Assembly: GCA_963575745.1 (NCBI GenBank)
Contig: CAUYUJ010016359.1
Location: forward strand, 43,501-107,500
Length of the DNA: 64,000 nucleotides
Direction: 5' to 3'
Origin: Prorocentrum cordatum
Taxonomy: Eukaryota > Sar > Dinophyceae > Prorocentrales > Prorocentraceae
Below, piece after piece: positions 10,218 through 20,047 of the stretch. Positions within the stretch are counted from its first letter, which is position 1. Each line of letters opens with the position of its first letter. The notes beneath the pieces are model-generated. The model worked only from the letters and a program-made list of their open reading frames with translations, was not told where the DNA came from and ran no database searches. The position numbers and the translations under genes were made by a program.

Positions 10218-13200
10218 TTACGAGCCCGAAGACGACTGCCAAAACTTGGCCTGCAAACGGGCCACGAGCGCATCCATTCGAGGATTCCGAATGATGGCAG
10301 CAGTGACGGAGGAGGAGGAGGAGACGTCCGCCCACCCAGCCGTCCCACCCACCAACCGCCGAATGAGGTCGGACTCGAGAGGGGTCGGCGCCTGGAGGGT
10401 CTCCTCACGCCGACGTGAGTGCGGGTGAAGCCCAGCCTCCAGGCGCCGTCGATCATACGCCCGCTGGGGCGTCAAGGCAGGGCGACAAGTCTTGAAGAGG
10501 GCGCCACTCGACCTCTCCTCTGCATAGGCCCCGCATTTACAGCAAAACACTAGGACCTGATCGCGTGCTGTCCAGCACGCCCTCAGGGCGTGGCCGCCCA
10601 CCCCTTCACACTCACGCAACTTTACAAGGAGCGGAGGGGGGCCTGGGCACTGATTGAGGGGGCGCTCGTCCTGCTCAGGGCAAGCCCCAAGGCACCGAGC
10701 ACAACGCAACTTCCAACTCCCCACACGACACCACTCGTGCCACGACACAACACGCGTTATGCTCGGCACCTTGATCTTCTTAAAGGATGGGAGCGGGAAA
10801 GCAGGAAGGACCGCCGCCGCCACACGAATGGCGGCGCGGAGGCGTTTGACCACAAGCCCATGCAACTCCGAGGTGGCGGGAGGGGCACGGGGGTGGAGGG
10901 AAAGGGCATCCTTGGCTAACAAATCGGCCATCTGGTTGCCACGCGCGATCCTTTCCTCATCAGGTGGGAGCGCGGAGATGACATCTTCAGAGCGATGGGC
11001 ACGGGTATGACTAACGTGCCCGATGTGTGTGTGTCCTGGATGCTGGAGCGCACCACGGCGCAGACCAGCAAAAACTTGGGATCCGTTAAGCTGGGCGGGG
11101 GCAGGCTTTTGAGTCAAGCGCACAGCGCCCAAACAATCGGAAAACGGCCTCGTGGTCCCTGGGCCCCGTTGGAAGATGGAAAGCATAGCTAGGGCAAGGT
11201 GTTCGGCGGACGGCGCCGTCTGGGGTAAGGACTCCCACACCACACCCTGCATCCTACATCGGACTTCGCACTGCTCAGAATTCTCCAGAAAGACAGCGGC
11301 ATAAGCCGCTCGATTGAGACGGGCGAATTCAGTTCGAGTTGCACTGCCGTCAACACAAACATCGCATCCCGCGCTGAGCTCCTGGAAGGTCTCCTGGGAC
11401 ACAGGGTTGCCCTGGGCATCCTGGAAGACAGGGAACAACTCAGAGGAGGGAGGAGGGAACTCGTCGGGGCGAGGTTGGAACACCAGGAGCCTGGACCACA
11501 GGAGATCTCCGGGCTCCTCGCGCGCATCAGCTGCAATCTCTGCCGACGTCGCCTCTTCCCTAGCGGCGGCCACAGCAGGGCAGCACCAGAGACGATGATG
11601 AATTGAATCTGGCTGGGAGCACAGGGGGCATAGACCTGTTGATTCAAAGCCATGCTGCACAAGGCGGTCCTCGGTCCACATGCCCCCAGCAAAGACAGAG
11701 GCTACAACATGCTTTTGCAGCGCCGAGAATTTCTTAGAACGGACAGCTTGGACAATCAAATCTGCAGAAACCTCCTGCCCCTGCCCCTGCGTTAGAGTGG
11801 CAGCAAAGCTACGGCCATGATGGCGAAGAATACTAGCATGCAACTGCTTGGCAAGCAAGGCAGGAGAGGTGAAAAACAAATCATGCTCTATCTGGTTGTC
11901 ATCGAAGAAGGTCTTAAAGTTGGTGAACTTCCATCCTAGGCGATGCAAACACAACATGGCACGGTGGATGGGGCCAGCACTCTTATTCCACTGCGACTGC
12001 TGCAAGACTGGATACTTCACGGCTACAGCATCCCACGTCTTCTGCAAGAACCTCCACGAGAGCACAACACGATCAGGATGCGCAATTGAGTTCCATACTG
12101 CCTTGGAATATTGAATGACGGGCGCCACTGCTACCTTCCACGCTGGGTCATCATACAGGAGCATACGAGCGGGTAGCGAGCCTCCTCGGAACGGGACGAG
12201 GGCACGTCGTAAAACCAACAACTCTTTCTCCGTCATGCCAGTGACGAGGGAACCGTACGTAGTCGCAGGGCGCACTCCAGATATATATATTTTGTGAAGT
12301 CTGGCCTTGCCCACAGAGAGCCGTCGTCGTAGCGAACGCAGGAAGCCAACACGTCTCTTCATAGCTCGAAACCGTTTCTTCATCCGACACGTAGCGCCAG
12401 GCGCAGCACGAGGACGAGCAGGAGCAAAGTCAGCACCGAGCGCAGTGGCAGAGGTCGTAGCAGCCGCTGAGCGAGAACCGATACGAGCAAGCCGTCGATC
12501 GAGGTCACGAACGACATCATGGGAAGACCCGAAGACCACCGCCTTGTCGTGGGCGAGGCCAACCTGGAGCTCCTCCCTATAAACGGTGACGAGGTCCTGG
12601 GCTGCCTCCACGAGGGCTGGTACGAGGTCTTCTCGGGGGCCCGTCATGGAAACACAGTCGTCATCAACGTACACGCCGAGGTCCAAGCGGGGGTGCCGCG
12701 CCACGAAACCATCTAGGGCCCCGAGGAGGTAGATCTGCACGAAGGCGTCATTGAACACGTCGCCAGCTGGCAACCCAGAGCGGGCAAACTGCACAAGAGG
12801 ACAGTGATGGGCTCCCAGTCGAACCAGGCGGGGCCCCCTCCAGAAGTTGAACAGGACCTTGACTAGGGGCCGCGGGAGCCCGCACGCCAGCGCACGATCA
12901 CGCAGGAGCTCCAAGTTAAACGACTCATAGAACTTGAGGCCATCCCACAGAAACCCCGCCGTCTCTTGGTCGACAGCCTGGCCACGTTCAGCGCGGACCG
13001 CCGCAAGCCACACTGCCTCCTCAGCTCCCCTGCCTTTTCCAAAGGACCAGTACTTGCGGGAGGACGATTCCAGGAAGGGCTCCACAAGAGGGCGGCGTGC
13101 CTTTTCCCACACTCGCACAAAGGACGCGACGAGCAAAATTGGGCGGTAGCCGCCTTGCGGCTTCTCAAGCAGTGGAAAGAGGAGCCAGAGGAGCTGGGCA

Positions 13201-14948
13201 GGAAACAGGCCGAGGCGCTCCGAGCACGTGAAAATAATACTGAGCTGCACGAGCGCTGTGTCGCTGAGCATCTCGACATGCCGTGGGTGAAAGCCGTCTA
13301 GGCTTTGGGCCGTGGATTCCGAGAAGGTCCGAGCCGCCGCACGCAACTGCACACACGTGAGAGCGTCCAGAGCCTCGCGATCGGGAATCCACGCCTCAGG
13401 AGGCTCCACCTCCGCATGCCAAAAACCTCCGAGCTTCACGGTCTCCTCCTGTACTAACTGACACGGCTCAGACGTAAACGACCCAGGGACCGAGGAGGAG
13501 ACCGTGGGCTCCCACAGCTTCTTGATGCGGGTCAGGCGATGCATGCGCCTGGCCGAGCCGCTGAGCGCCAAGATGTGCCACTCCTTCCAGGAGCGGTCTC
13601 TGGCTTTGGAGTGCTCCGCCTGGACTTCATCACATTCCGTGGCGAGCTCCTCCGCGAGCGCAGCAGCAGTATCCCACCACTCGCTGTCCCCAGGCAAATG
13701 CGGAGACCATTGAGTGAGCAGGAGGCGTACTGACGCCAGCGAGCGGTCCAGGCGGGCGCACAAGCCCTCCCCCGCGTGCGGGACTCGCACCGCCAGGAGA
13801 TGGTGAGCGCCTTCACCCGAGACCCAATCAACATCATCACGACGCGTGAGAGACAAAAATTCACTGAGCATACCGCACATCCATTGCCAACAGTTAGCCA
13901 CCAGCGTGCCATCATCGGGCTCCTGTCGGCGATGGACGATCGGCTCCCAGACTGACTGCACGCGAGCTCCTCGCCACCCCGCACGGGTGGTGGGGAGATC
14001 GCAAACGTCAAGTAGCTCCTGCTCGGCAGCATTGGCAAAGAGAGACCACACTTCATTCATGAGAGCCCAGGCCTCCTGAGAGGAGCCATGCTCAGACAAA
14101 AACTGCAGCTTGGGCAGGAGGCGCTCTGACAACGCCCACGGGGGGGGGGGACGAGGACAGCCGATCGGGAGGTGGGTGGGGATTCGACTGTGACGCCGAA
14201 AGACCAACTGACGGACCTGAAGTGCATTAGCACGCAGCTCAAGCAAAACAGGACGGTGCGGTCTAACATGCCACGCGCTGTCCACAGAGATGCTGGCAGC
14301 CAGGGTAGACAGAGCATGCCCTACAACGAAGAAGTCAATCGTGGACGTAGACGAACTGGTACGGCAGGTGATTGCAGCAGGCGCCATGATGACGGCCTTG
14401 ACCTTCTGCACAAACCCCGTGGCCTCGACGGCGGCAGGTGAATTGTTCCAATCTGCCGCAATGACCGTGAGCGGAGGCTGGATGATCTTGGCGCCGATCG
14501 CGCTGAGTATGGACAGATTCTTCTCACGCATGCCGTCATTGACGTGGAAATAAGCACACACGATGTTGAACGAGAAACCAGGTAGGTCAATGGTAACCTG
14601 TATGGCACGATGTGGCACAATAGCCTTGCACGCTGGGTCAGTCCATCGCAAGCCAAACCCGTCACGAACAAAAACTCCAACCCCAGCCGAGCACCTCTGC
14701 GTCGCGGGGTTGAAGGACGACTCACTGATGAGGAATCGCCAGCCCAGGGCGCGCACAGCGGCCAGGGACTGGGGCGCTGTGAGCTCGGACAAGCCAAGCT
14801 CCTGGGCGCACACGATGACACTGGTAGTCGTGGTGAGCCGCTCACGTAGCGTGGACCACCCAGAGCCATTGAAAGTCTCGATGAACTGTGTCGCCGTCGA
14901 TGTCGGCGGCAACTTCTTCCTGCAAATAGGGGGTAGTGGTAGCCTCAT
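10218..14948 (-). CDS. LINE ORF2: endonuclease-reverse transcriptase-RNase H polyprotein
   Basis: Uninterrupted, 1576 aa. The AP-type endonuclease covers about residues 20-240: N27, Q49-E50, D166/N168 (ADWN), D205 (STIDFF) and H231 (RPHRP), a complete catalytic set. The reverse transcriptase covers about 590-830: GYRPI at 600, motif A LWDGLKF around D669, motif B SGLPAGD at 724, motif C YVDDD with D762/D763. A CCHC-type knuckle lies at 1107-1123 (CPLC, HH, CC). RNase H covers about 1198-1350, with D1200, E1249, D1271 and D1342 (GNQMADLLA). A Cys-rich domain at 1405-1510 ends in CKCGAYAEER and GLHPH, a pattern I associate with dinoflagellate LINEs. The ATG at 14948 lies 20 aa before the endonuclease; the frame is open further upstream, but only over ORF1 antiphase sequence. 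The role is target-primed reverse transcription of the element. Confidence 0.95.
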   Translation of the reverse strand: MRLPLPPICRKKLPPTSTATQFIETFNGSGWSTLRERLTTTTSVIVCAQELGLSELTAPQSLAAVRALGWRFLISESSFNPATQRCSAGVGVFVRDGFGLRWTDPACKAIVPHRAIQVTIDLPGFSFNIVCAYFHVNDGMREKNLSILSAIGAKIIQPPLTVIAADWNNSPAAVEATGFVQKVKAVIMAPAAITCRTSSSTSTIDFFVVGHALSTLAASISVDSAWHVRPHRPVLLELRANALQVRQLVFRRHSRIPTHLPIGCPRPPPPWALSERLLPKLQFLSEHGSSQEAWALMNEVWSLFANAAEQELLDVCDLPTTRAGWRGARVQSVWEPIVHRRQEPDDGTLVANCWQWMCGMLSEFLSLTRRDDVDWVSGEGAHHLLAVRVPHAGEGLCARLDRSLASVRLLLTQWSPHLPGDSEWWDTAAALAEELATECDEVQAEHSKARDRSWKEWHILALSGSARRMHRLTRIKKLWEPTVSSSVPGSFTSEPCQLVQEETVKLGGFWHAEVEPPEAWIPDREALDALTCVQLRAAARTFSESTAQSLDGFHPRHVEMLSDTALVQLSIIFTCSERLGLFPAQLLWLLFPLLEKPQGGYRPILLVASFVRVWEKARRPLVEPFLESSSRKYWSFGKGRGAEEAVWLAAVRAERGQAVDQETAGFLWDGLKFYESFNLELLRDRALACGLPRPLVKVLFNFWRGPRLVRLGAHHCPLVQFARSGLPAGDVFNDAFVQIYLLGALDGFVARHPRLDLGVYVDDDCVSMTGPREDLVPALVEAAQDLVTVYREELQVGLAHDKAVVFGSSHDVVRDLDRRLARIGSRSAAATTSATALGADFAPARPRAAPGATCRMKKRFRAMKRRVGFLRSLRRRLSVGKARLHKIYISGVRPATTYGSLVTGMTEKELLVLRRALVPFRGGSLPARMLLYDDPAWKVAVAPVIQYSKAVWNSIAHPDRVVLSWRFLQKTWDAVAVKYPVLQQSQWNKSAGPIHRAMLCLHRLGWKFTNFKTFFDDNQIEHDLFFTSPALLAKQLHASILRHHGRSFAATLTQGQGQEVSADLIVQAVRSKKFSALQKHVVASVFAGGMWTEDRLVQHGFESTGLCPLCSQPDSIHHRLWCCPAVAAAREEATSAEIAADAREEPGDLLWSRLLVFQPRPDEFPPPSSELFPVFQDAQGNPVSQETFQELSAGCDVCVDGSATRTEFARLNRAAYAAVFLENSEQCEVRCRMQGVVWESLPQTAPSAEHLALAMLSIFQRGPGTTRPFSDCLGAVRLTQKPAPAQLNGSQVFAGLRRGALQHPGHTHIGHVSHTRAHRSEDVISALPPDEERIARGNQMADLLAKDALSLHPRAPPATSELHGLVVKRLRAAIRVAAAVLPAFPLPSFKKIKVPSITRVVSWHEWCRVGSWKLRCARCLGACPEQDERPLNQCPGPPPLLVKLRECEGVGGHALRACWTARDQVLVFCCKCGAYAEERSSGALFKTCRPALTPQRAYDRRRLEAGLHPHSRRREETLQAPTPLESDLIRRLVGGTAGWADVSSSSSVTAAIIRNPRMDALVARLQAKFWQSSSGS

Positions 14949-14992
14949 ACACGACAACGGCAGGCCACAGACCCGCGGGTGTACTGCACCAT
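14945..14992 (-). CDS. 15-codon mini-ORF between LINE ORF1 and ORF2
   Basis: Eight bases after the ORF1 stop there is an ATG in excellent context (ACCATGG). It opens a 15-aa frame whose TGA overlaps the ORF2 start as ATGA. Stop/start overlaps of this kind support termination-reinitiation in several LINEs. No function is proposed for the peptide itself; the proposed role is to bring ribosomes to the ORF2 ATG. Confidence 0.45.
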   Translation of the reverse strand: MVQYTRGSVACRCRV

Positions 14993-15000
14993 GGTGAGTA

Positions 15001-16062
15001 TCACCCCCGCCGCTGCTTCTTGGTGACGAGGCCGAGGGACTTGAACAACTCCTGGAGCTCCCGTTTGTCACCAGCAAACTTGGTAGTGGAGATGACCTGG
15101 GAGATGCCTTCCTCGTCGACGTCAAGGTACACATCATCATCCTCAGGGACGGGAACCGATTCACCACAGTCGGTGCCCTCATCCCCGACGGTTGGGCCAG
15201 CGGAGGCTGCCTGGGCGGCAGCAGCAGCACGCACAGCCTCCTTGAACTTGTCAAAGACAGGCGACTCCACCATGGCCTTGAGGTCGGCGTCGGCCTCCAG
15301 CACGGTGGTCGGGAGGTCGGGCAGCACGAAGGAGGTAGCATCGCTCCCTTCAGGGCGCAGGTCCTTGGGGCAAGACTCGCGCAGCTCCTCCTGGAGGGAA
15401 GCCACCAGGTCCTTGGCGGCCAGCACCTTGGCCCTGAGCTCACGGAGGTGCTCCTCGGCGGCCTCGACGACCTTGACCTGCGCACTGACGTCGGACTCGA
15501 GCTTCTGATGGCGCTTGATCGCATCCTGCAGCTTGTGCCCGAGGGTGGTGTGGCGTGCAAGTTGTGGCTTGGCATCATTCCGAGCCTTGCGCGCCGCGGC
15601 CAGAGACTGCTCGGCACTGACACGGCTGGGGACGTCAGCGCCCAAGCCAGACTTGGCGAACTGGGCAACGATACCTTCCCAGCGCTGTACCTCAAGATCG
15701 AGCGGATCGGGCGGAGGCGCAGGCTCGGGAGTGGGCACGGCCTTGGACTTCTGGAGGGCGGCGTACTTGCGCTTGAGCTCGGCGAGCTCACGGGCGATGC
15801 CACCATCCACACTGCCTGGCGGGCCTGCCGCCCACGCACTCCCAGCACGGCGGCGACCACCTGCAGCCCCAGGAGCATGAGACGGCCCACCGGCTTCCAT
15901 CTGCTTGGCCGCCTTGCGCGCCTTGTCTGCGACAGACTGCGGGGCAGGGCGGCCGCATCGGCACCGAATGCGCGATGCATAGTTGGCGGACGCGCCGCAG
16001 GACGGGCAGCCCCAGAAGGGGCGGGTCGGTCCTGGCAGCACATCATGAGCGGGACTGGCCAT
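15001..16062 (-). CDS. LINE ORF1: zinc-finger, coiled-coil nucleic-acid-binding protein
   Basis: Predicted 353 aa. Near the N terminus W17, C19, C22, C34 and C36 form a RanBP2-like zinc finger (WGCPSC...RCRCG), followed by a Pro/Gly/Ala linker. Residues about 90-230 are rich in Leu, Lys, Glu and Ala heptads and look like a coiled coil. The tail has an acidic patch and a basic end (KKQRRG). The likely role, inferred from LINE ORF1 proteins, is binding element RNA in a ribonucleoprotein. I chose the ATG at 16062 because it directly precedes the finger. The frame stays open to 17136, but that extension is only triplet-repeat translation (poly-Met, poly-Ser/Pro). The second Cys pair is C-x-C rather than the usual C-x2-C. 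Confidence 0.85.
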   Translation of the reverse strand: MASPAHDVLPGPTRPFWGCPSCGASANYASRIRCRCGRPAPQSVADKARKAAKQMEAGGPSHAPGAAGGRRRAGSAWAAGPPGSVDGGIARELAELKRKYAALQKSKAVPTPEPAPPPDPLDLEVQRWEGIVAQFAKSGLGADVPSRVSAEQSLAAARKARNDAKPQLARHTTLGHKLQDAIKRHQKLESDVSAQVKVVEAAEEHLRELRAKVLAAKDLVASLQEELRESCPKDLRPEGSDATSFVLPDLPTTVLEADADLKAMVESPVFDKFKEAVRAAAAAQAASAGPTVGDEGTDCGESVPVPEDDDVYLDVDEEGISQVISTTKFAGDKRELQELFKSLGLVTKKQRRG

Positions 16063-16149
16063 CCACCTGTGCGGGGGTGGATGGGAGCGAAAGAAAAGGC
16101 TCGCAGGCGCGCTGCCGCTCCGAAGAATGGCACCTGCAAGGCGCGCGAG

Positions 16150-16345
16150 AAACCTCGCGAGCCCGAAGCGGCTAGGAGGAGGAGGAGGAGGAGGAGGAGG
16201 AGGAGGAGGAGGAGGAGGAGGAGGAGGAGGGGGGGGGTAGGAGGGGGAGGAGGAGGAGGAGGGAGGAGGAGAAGGAGAGGAGGAGGAAGGAGGAGGGATG
16301 AGGCGGAGGAGGAGGAGGAGGCGGAGGAGGAGGGGGCACGGGAAC
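16150..16345. repeat. (GGA)n array upstream of LINE ORF1
   Basis: Long GGA/GAG run with a G-rich interruption. Read on the minus strand it is a CTC/TCC tract just 5' of ORF1, so it may be element 5' UTR or host DNA. Confidence 0.9.
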
Positions 16346-16639
16346 GGCAGGCGGACGAGCAGGAGCAGAGGCTGGTGGAGGAGCAGGAGTGTCCTCTTCC
16401 CCCCCCTCCCCCCTCCGGAAGACCTGGGGAGCCGGAGGACGGGAACGCGGACCTCGGGAGTGTCGGGTTCCGACGTCCCCCACCCCCGGACAAGACTGTC
16501 TCCCCTCGGTCGCGTCGTCGTCCTCCTGCTCCACCTTTCTGCTTCTGCATCCCTCTCATGCTTCTCCTCCTCCTGCTCCCTGGCCTCCCTCGTCCCTCCT
16601 CCGCGGAGGTCCCGCGTGCGCACTCCTCCATTCAGCGTC

Positions 16640-16688
16640 ACCATTATCATCACCATTATCGTCACCATCCTCATCATCATCATCATCC

Positions 16689-16733
<45 letters not shown>

Positions 16734-16982
16734 CCACCACCACCACCACCACCACCACCATCATCATCATCACCACCATCATCATCATCATCATCAGCAT
16801 CAGCATCAGCATCATCCTCAGCATCAGCAGCAGCATCACCACCGTCATCATCACCATCATCATCATCATCATCATCATCATCACCATCACCATCACAATC
16901 ACCATCATCATCATCATCAGCATCATCATCATCATCATCATCATCACCATTGTCATCGTCATCCTCATCCTCATCCTCATCG
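16640..16982. repeat. (CAT/CAC)n triplet array
   Basis: About 340 bases of CAT and CAC with CAG and CGT variants, ending exactly at the spliced-leader relict. The stop-free frames here (poly-His, poly-Ser, poly-Ile; poly-Asp or poly-Met on the other strand) are composition artefacts. Confidence 0.95.
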
Positions 16983-17004
16983 TCCGTAGCCATTTTGGCT
17001 CAAG
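16983..17004 (+). other. Relict dinoflagellate spliced-leader sequence (copy 1)
   Basis: Exact match to the 22-base leader D-CCGTAGCCATTTTGGCTCAA-G with D = T. The next bases are TTCGG, not a GT donor, so this is not a spliced-leader RNA gene. The known explanation is that a trans-spliced mRNA was reverse-transcribed and reinserted. The leader reads rightwards, away from the LINE, so any retrocopy would begin here and run into 17005-17160. No protein is recognisable there. Confidence 0.93.
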
Positions 17005-17160
17005 TTCGGAGCGTGCGCCCCTGGCGCCGCGAGCTTGGACGCCGCCGAGGGGCGGCTCGAGCGTCCCTTCTGAGGTGCGGCCTCTGCTGTCCTGTGCGGT
17101 TCGCTCCCCGAGATCGACGCGATCCCGAACAGCCACGCCGCTCGCCCAAGAGGAGCAGAT
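17005..17160 (+). other. Unassigned sequence downstream of the spliced-leader relict
   Basis: GC-rich stretch between the leader relict and the TA-flanked element A. It may be the 5' part of a retroposed mRNA. I see no protein motif. Confidence 0.3.
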
Positions 17161-17162
17161 TA

Positions 17163-17342
17163 CTCCAGATTTGGTAATAAAAGGGAGGGGGTCTCATTTC
17201 GGGGGGGGTCTCTTCCAGGCTATCTTGGAGGGCCTGGGGGGGGTCTGGGGACTATGTTTTGGAGGGTTCTCCCACGGGGGGGGTCTAAAACTTCTCGTCT
17301 GGGAGGGTTGAGACCCCCTCCCTTTTATTACGAAATCTGGAG
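17163..17342. mobile_element. MITE family A, copy 1 (TA-flanked)
   Basis: 180 bp with ~32-bp terminal inverted repeats: left end CTCCAGATTTGGTAATAAAA, right end TTTTATTACGAAATCTGGAG. TA dinucleotides lie immediately outside both ends (17161-17162, 17343-17344). Copy 2 at 56898 has the same length. TA duplication and a CTCC start fit Tc1/mariner (Stowaway-like) non-autonomous elements. There is no coding capacity. Confidence 0.88.
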
Positions 17343-17344
17343 TA

Positions 17345-18404
17345 CTCCTGCCACCCTCACGATTCAGATGGCACTCATCCTCGAGGGGATGGACGAGGTC
17401 CGCGAGATCTCGGAAGAACCAGAGCAACACGCTGCATGCTCCGAGTGAAATGTTCCAGGCGCCTCAGAATCAGTGCTTTGAGTTGGGCTTGGTGATCAAA
17501 GCAAGTCAGGCGGACCGACTAGCACGGAAACACAAAAGTCAGGACAATGTTCAACGACTTGCTGAGATGAGAAACAATTGAAACGGCAGCAGCTTCTGCA
17601 CTTGCGATAACTTTGGAGTCTTTCCTATGTTTAAGAAGCAGAGAGGTCCTCGCTTTTGGTCCCAGGGGTGCTTTGCCGAAAGACAATCATTTGAACTCGA
17701 TCCTGGTTGGTTACGAGGATGAGTTCAGTAAGAGGATCCTTGCACAGGCAGGGGCAGCAATCTCATCTTCGCGCGCCTCGGCGGCGGTCCAACAAATGAT
17801 GAAGGTTACCCCCCAGAGCTTTTGCCAAGCAGTTGATCATGGCGTCCCCTTTGAAAAAGGCGCGCAGGAGACCCTCCGCCGTTTTCGGGGGTATGCGTCC
17901 CGACGGCTTCAACTTCGTTGCCCCGCGTGGTCCACTTGCGCTCCGTCTGAAACCTCCTCGGGCGAGAAGCAGTGCGCTGCGATCGGCCCTTCTTCGCAAT
18001 GCTCTTGATTGCCTCATGGAGATGGATCGTCCTTGGGCCAGTCGTGCGAGCCCCCAGAATGGTTCTGGATTCGCAGAGCGACGCCACAGGAGATGCTCAT
18101 GACCCGTTTCACATGGTGAAGCTAAGGATCGATTCCTACAATACGAAGGTTGTCTCGTTCGCTCGCAATTTCCTGGCCCTCGGGAGGCAGGGTCAGCAGC
18201 CGCAGTCTATTGCCGACCACGTGTGCAGCGAGCTGCGTCTTCAGCATGCCGACCATGCGTGACTCGCTGGCTGAAGGGACAGGGAAGGGGGGTGCAGTCA
18301 CTCAGGCGGTCGCCTCTCTTCTGCGCAAAGGTGAATTCAGTGAGGAACAGGGTCAGCTGTATGAGATCAGCCACTCCTCGTTCCTTCCGTTCTTGTCATC
18401 AAAC
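17345..18404. other. Unassigned sequence
   Basis: About 1 kb without array structure. The longest plausible frame is 17613-18008 (131 aa), with ordinary amino-acid composition. I recognise no domain and cannot rule out an exon or a gene remnant. Confidence 0.35.
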
Positions 18405-20007
18405 AATCATGTCGTCATCACCATCACCGCTGTCAGCGCCATCATCGCAACCACACCATCATCATGTTCACCATCAGCAACATCATCATCATCATCATCA
18501 TCATACCCGTCGTTATATTCATCAGCGCTGTCGTTGTCATCGCCTCCGCCATCGTCATCGTCATTGCCATCGTCGTCGTTGTTATCATCGTTAGCATCAT
18601 CAGCATGGGAAGCATTGTCGCCGTCGTAGTTTAGTCGTTGTCGTCTTCCTCGTTTTTCACTTTCTCGTCGCATCCGTCATTAGTCATCGCCATCATCACC
18701 ACCGAACTTCGCATCATCATCAGCAGCGTCCTTGCCAACGCCATCGTCATGAACATCATCACCATCAGCACCTTCATCATCATTACCATCGCCACCACCA
18801 CCACCATCGTCATCGCCTTCATTGCCCTCATCGTCGTCATCGCCAGCAACATCGCTAACGTATTCATGATCCCCAGCGTTCACGACATCACTATCACCAT
18901 TAGCGCCATCAGCATACCAATCACCACCACTATCGGTGACATCGTCGTGCACGTTGGCATCGTGGTTTTTACCCTATTCTCCATCAGCCCCTCGGCGTCA
19001 TAGGCACCATCACCAGTAGCGCCTTGATCGACATCATAAACGTATTCGTCATTTTCCTCAGCTTTCTCAGACCCTTCATCTTCATCAACATCGCCGCCAG
19101 CATTGCCGTGCACATCGCTTCTCCATCACATCATGATCCTAATCGTCGCTGGTATCATCATCGTCAGCGTCATCGTCAGCATCGCCATCACCCCCTGTCG
19201 TCTGCAACATTATCGCCATCATCGGCACCATCCTGTTCATCCGAATTGTCGCCCACCGCATCTTACGAAGCACCGACACGTGAAAAATCGTCATGCCCAC
19301 CCTTGTCACTATCGACACGTCAACTCGCTCGTCCGTGTCAGCATCGCCGCCGTCCTCATCTGCCCAATTGTTGTTGTAAGCGCGATCACTACCATACTCA
19401 GCACCAGCATCAGCACAATCGACAACGTAATCCACATCGCAACCGTCATCGTCACCATCCTCATTCTGTCCCTCCCATCCTCAACTGCATCGCCGTGTTC
19501 ATCGTCATCATGACCATCAGCAGCAGCAGCATCAGCATATGTACCGGCGTCGTCATCGCCATCGCAATAGTCATCATGATCCTGGTCATCTTCGCCGCCA
19601 GCGCCGCCGTCATCATCAGCAGCAGTATCCCAAGCAGCCTTCACATCGTAATCTTCATCGCCCCCAGCATCATCCCAATCATTATTCGTGTCGTCGCCAC
19701 CGTCGTGGTCACCATTGCCATCACCAGCGCCAGCATCTCCATTCTCATCGTCGTCGTGACCGTTGTCATCAACACCGTCATCATCATACTCCTCGCCGCC
19801 ATCGCCCTCGTTAATCCTATCGGCGTCGGCAGCACCATCATAATCATCATCACCAGCAACATCAGAAGCAGCATCATCATCATCTTCATCAATATCGCCA
19901 TCACCATCGTCGTCGTTGACGTCGTCATCCTCATCGCCATCATCGTTGCCACCGTTACGATCAACATCACCATCCACATCGTCATGATCAGTAGCATCAG
20001 CACCAGT

Positions 20008-20047
<40 letters not shown>

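Larger units (their letters stand above)
10218..16062 (-). mobile_element. LINE-type (non-LTR) retrotransposon, coding part
   Basis: Minus-strand element with ORF1 (16062-15001), a mini-ORF (14992-14945) and ORF2 (14948-10218), all uninterrupted. Domain order is zinc finger/coiled coil, then AP endonuclease, RT, CCHC knuckle, RNase H and a C-terminal Cys-rich domain. This is known for RNase H-bearing LINEs of the I/R1/Tad type; the clade is not resolved here. The element's ends are not defined: upstream lie GGA and CAT arrays that may be 5' UTR or host, and downstream (10060-10217) there is no clear A-tail or target duplication. Its intact frames make it the best candidate for a recently active element in the window. 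Confidence 0.93.

Noticed and set aside
14949-16631. N-terminal extension of LINE ORF2
   Set aside because: About 560 residues in antiphase to ORF1 and over the GGA array; the endonuclease starts only after the ATG at 14948.
16063-17136. N-terminal extension of LINE ORF1
   Set aside because: The extra 358 residues are poly-Met, Ser/Pro and other repeat translation, and even run through the antisense of the spliced leader.
17613-18008. 131-aa frame as a host gene
   Set aside because: Ordinary composition, but no recognised domain, no splice evidence and several overlapping frames; left as unassigned sequence.
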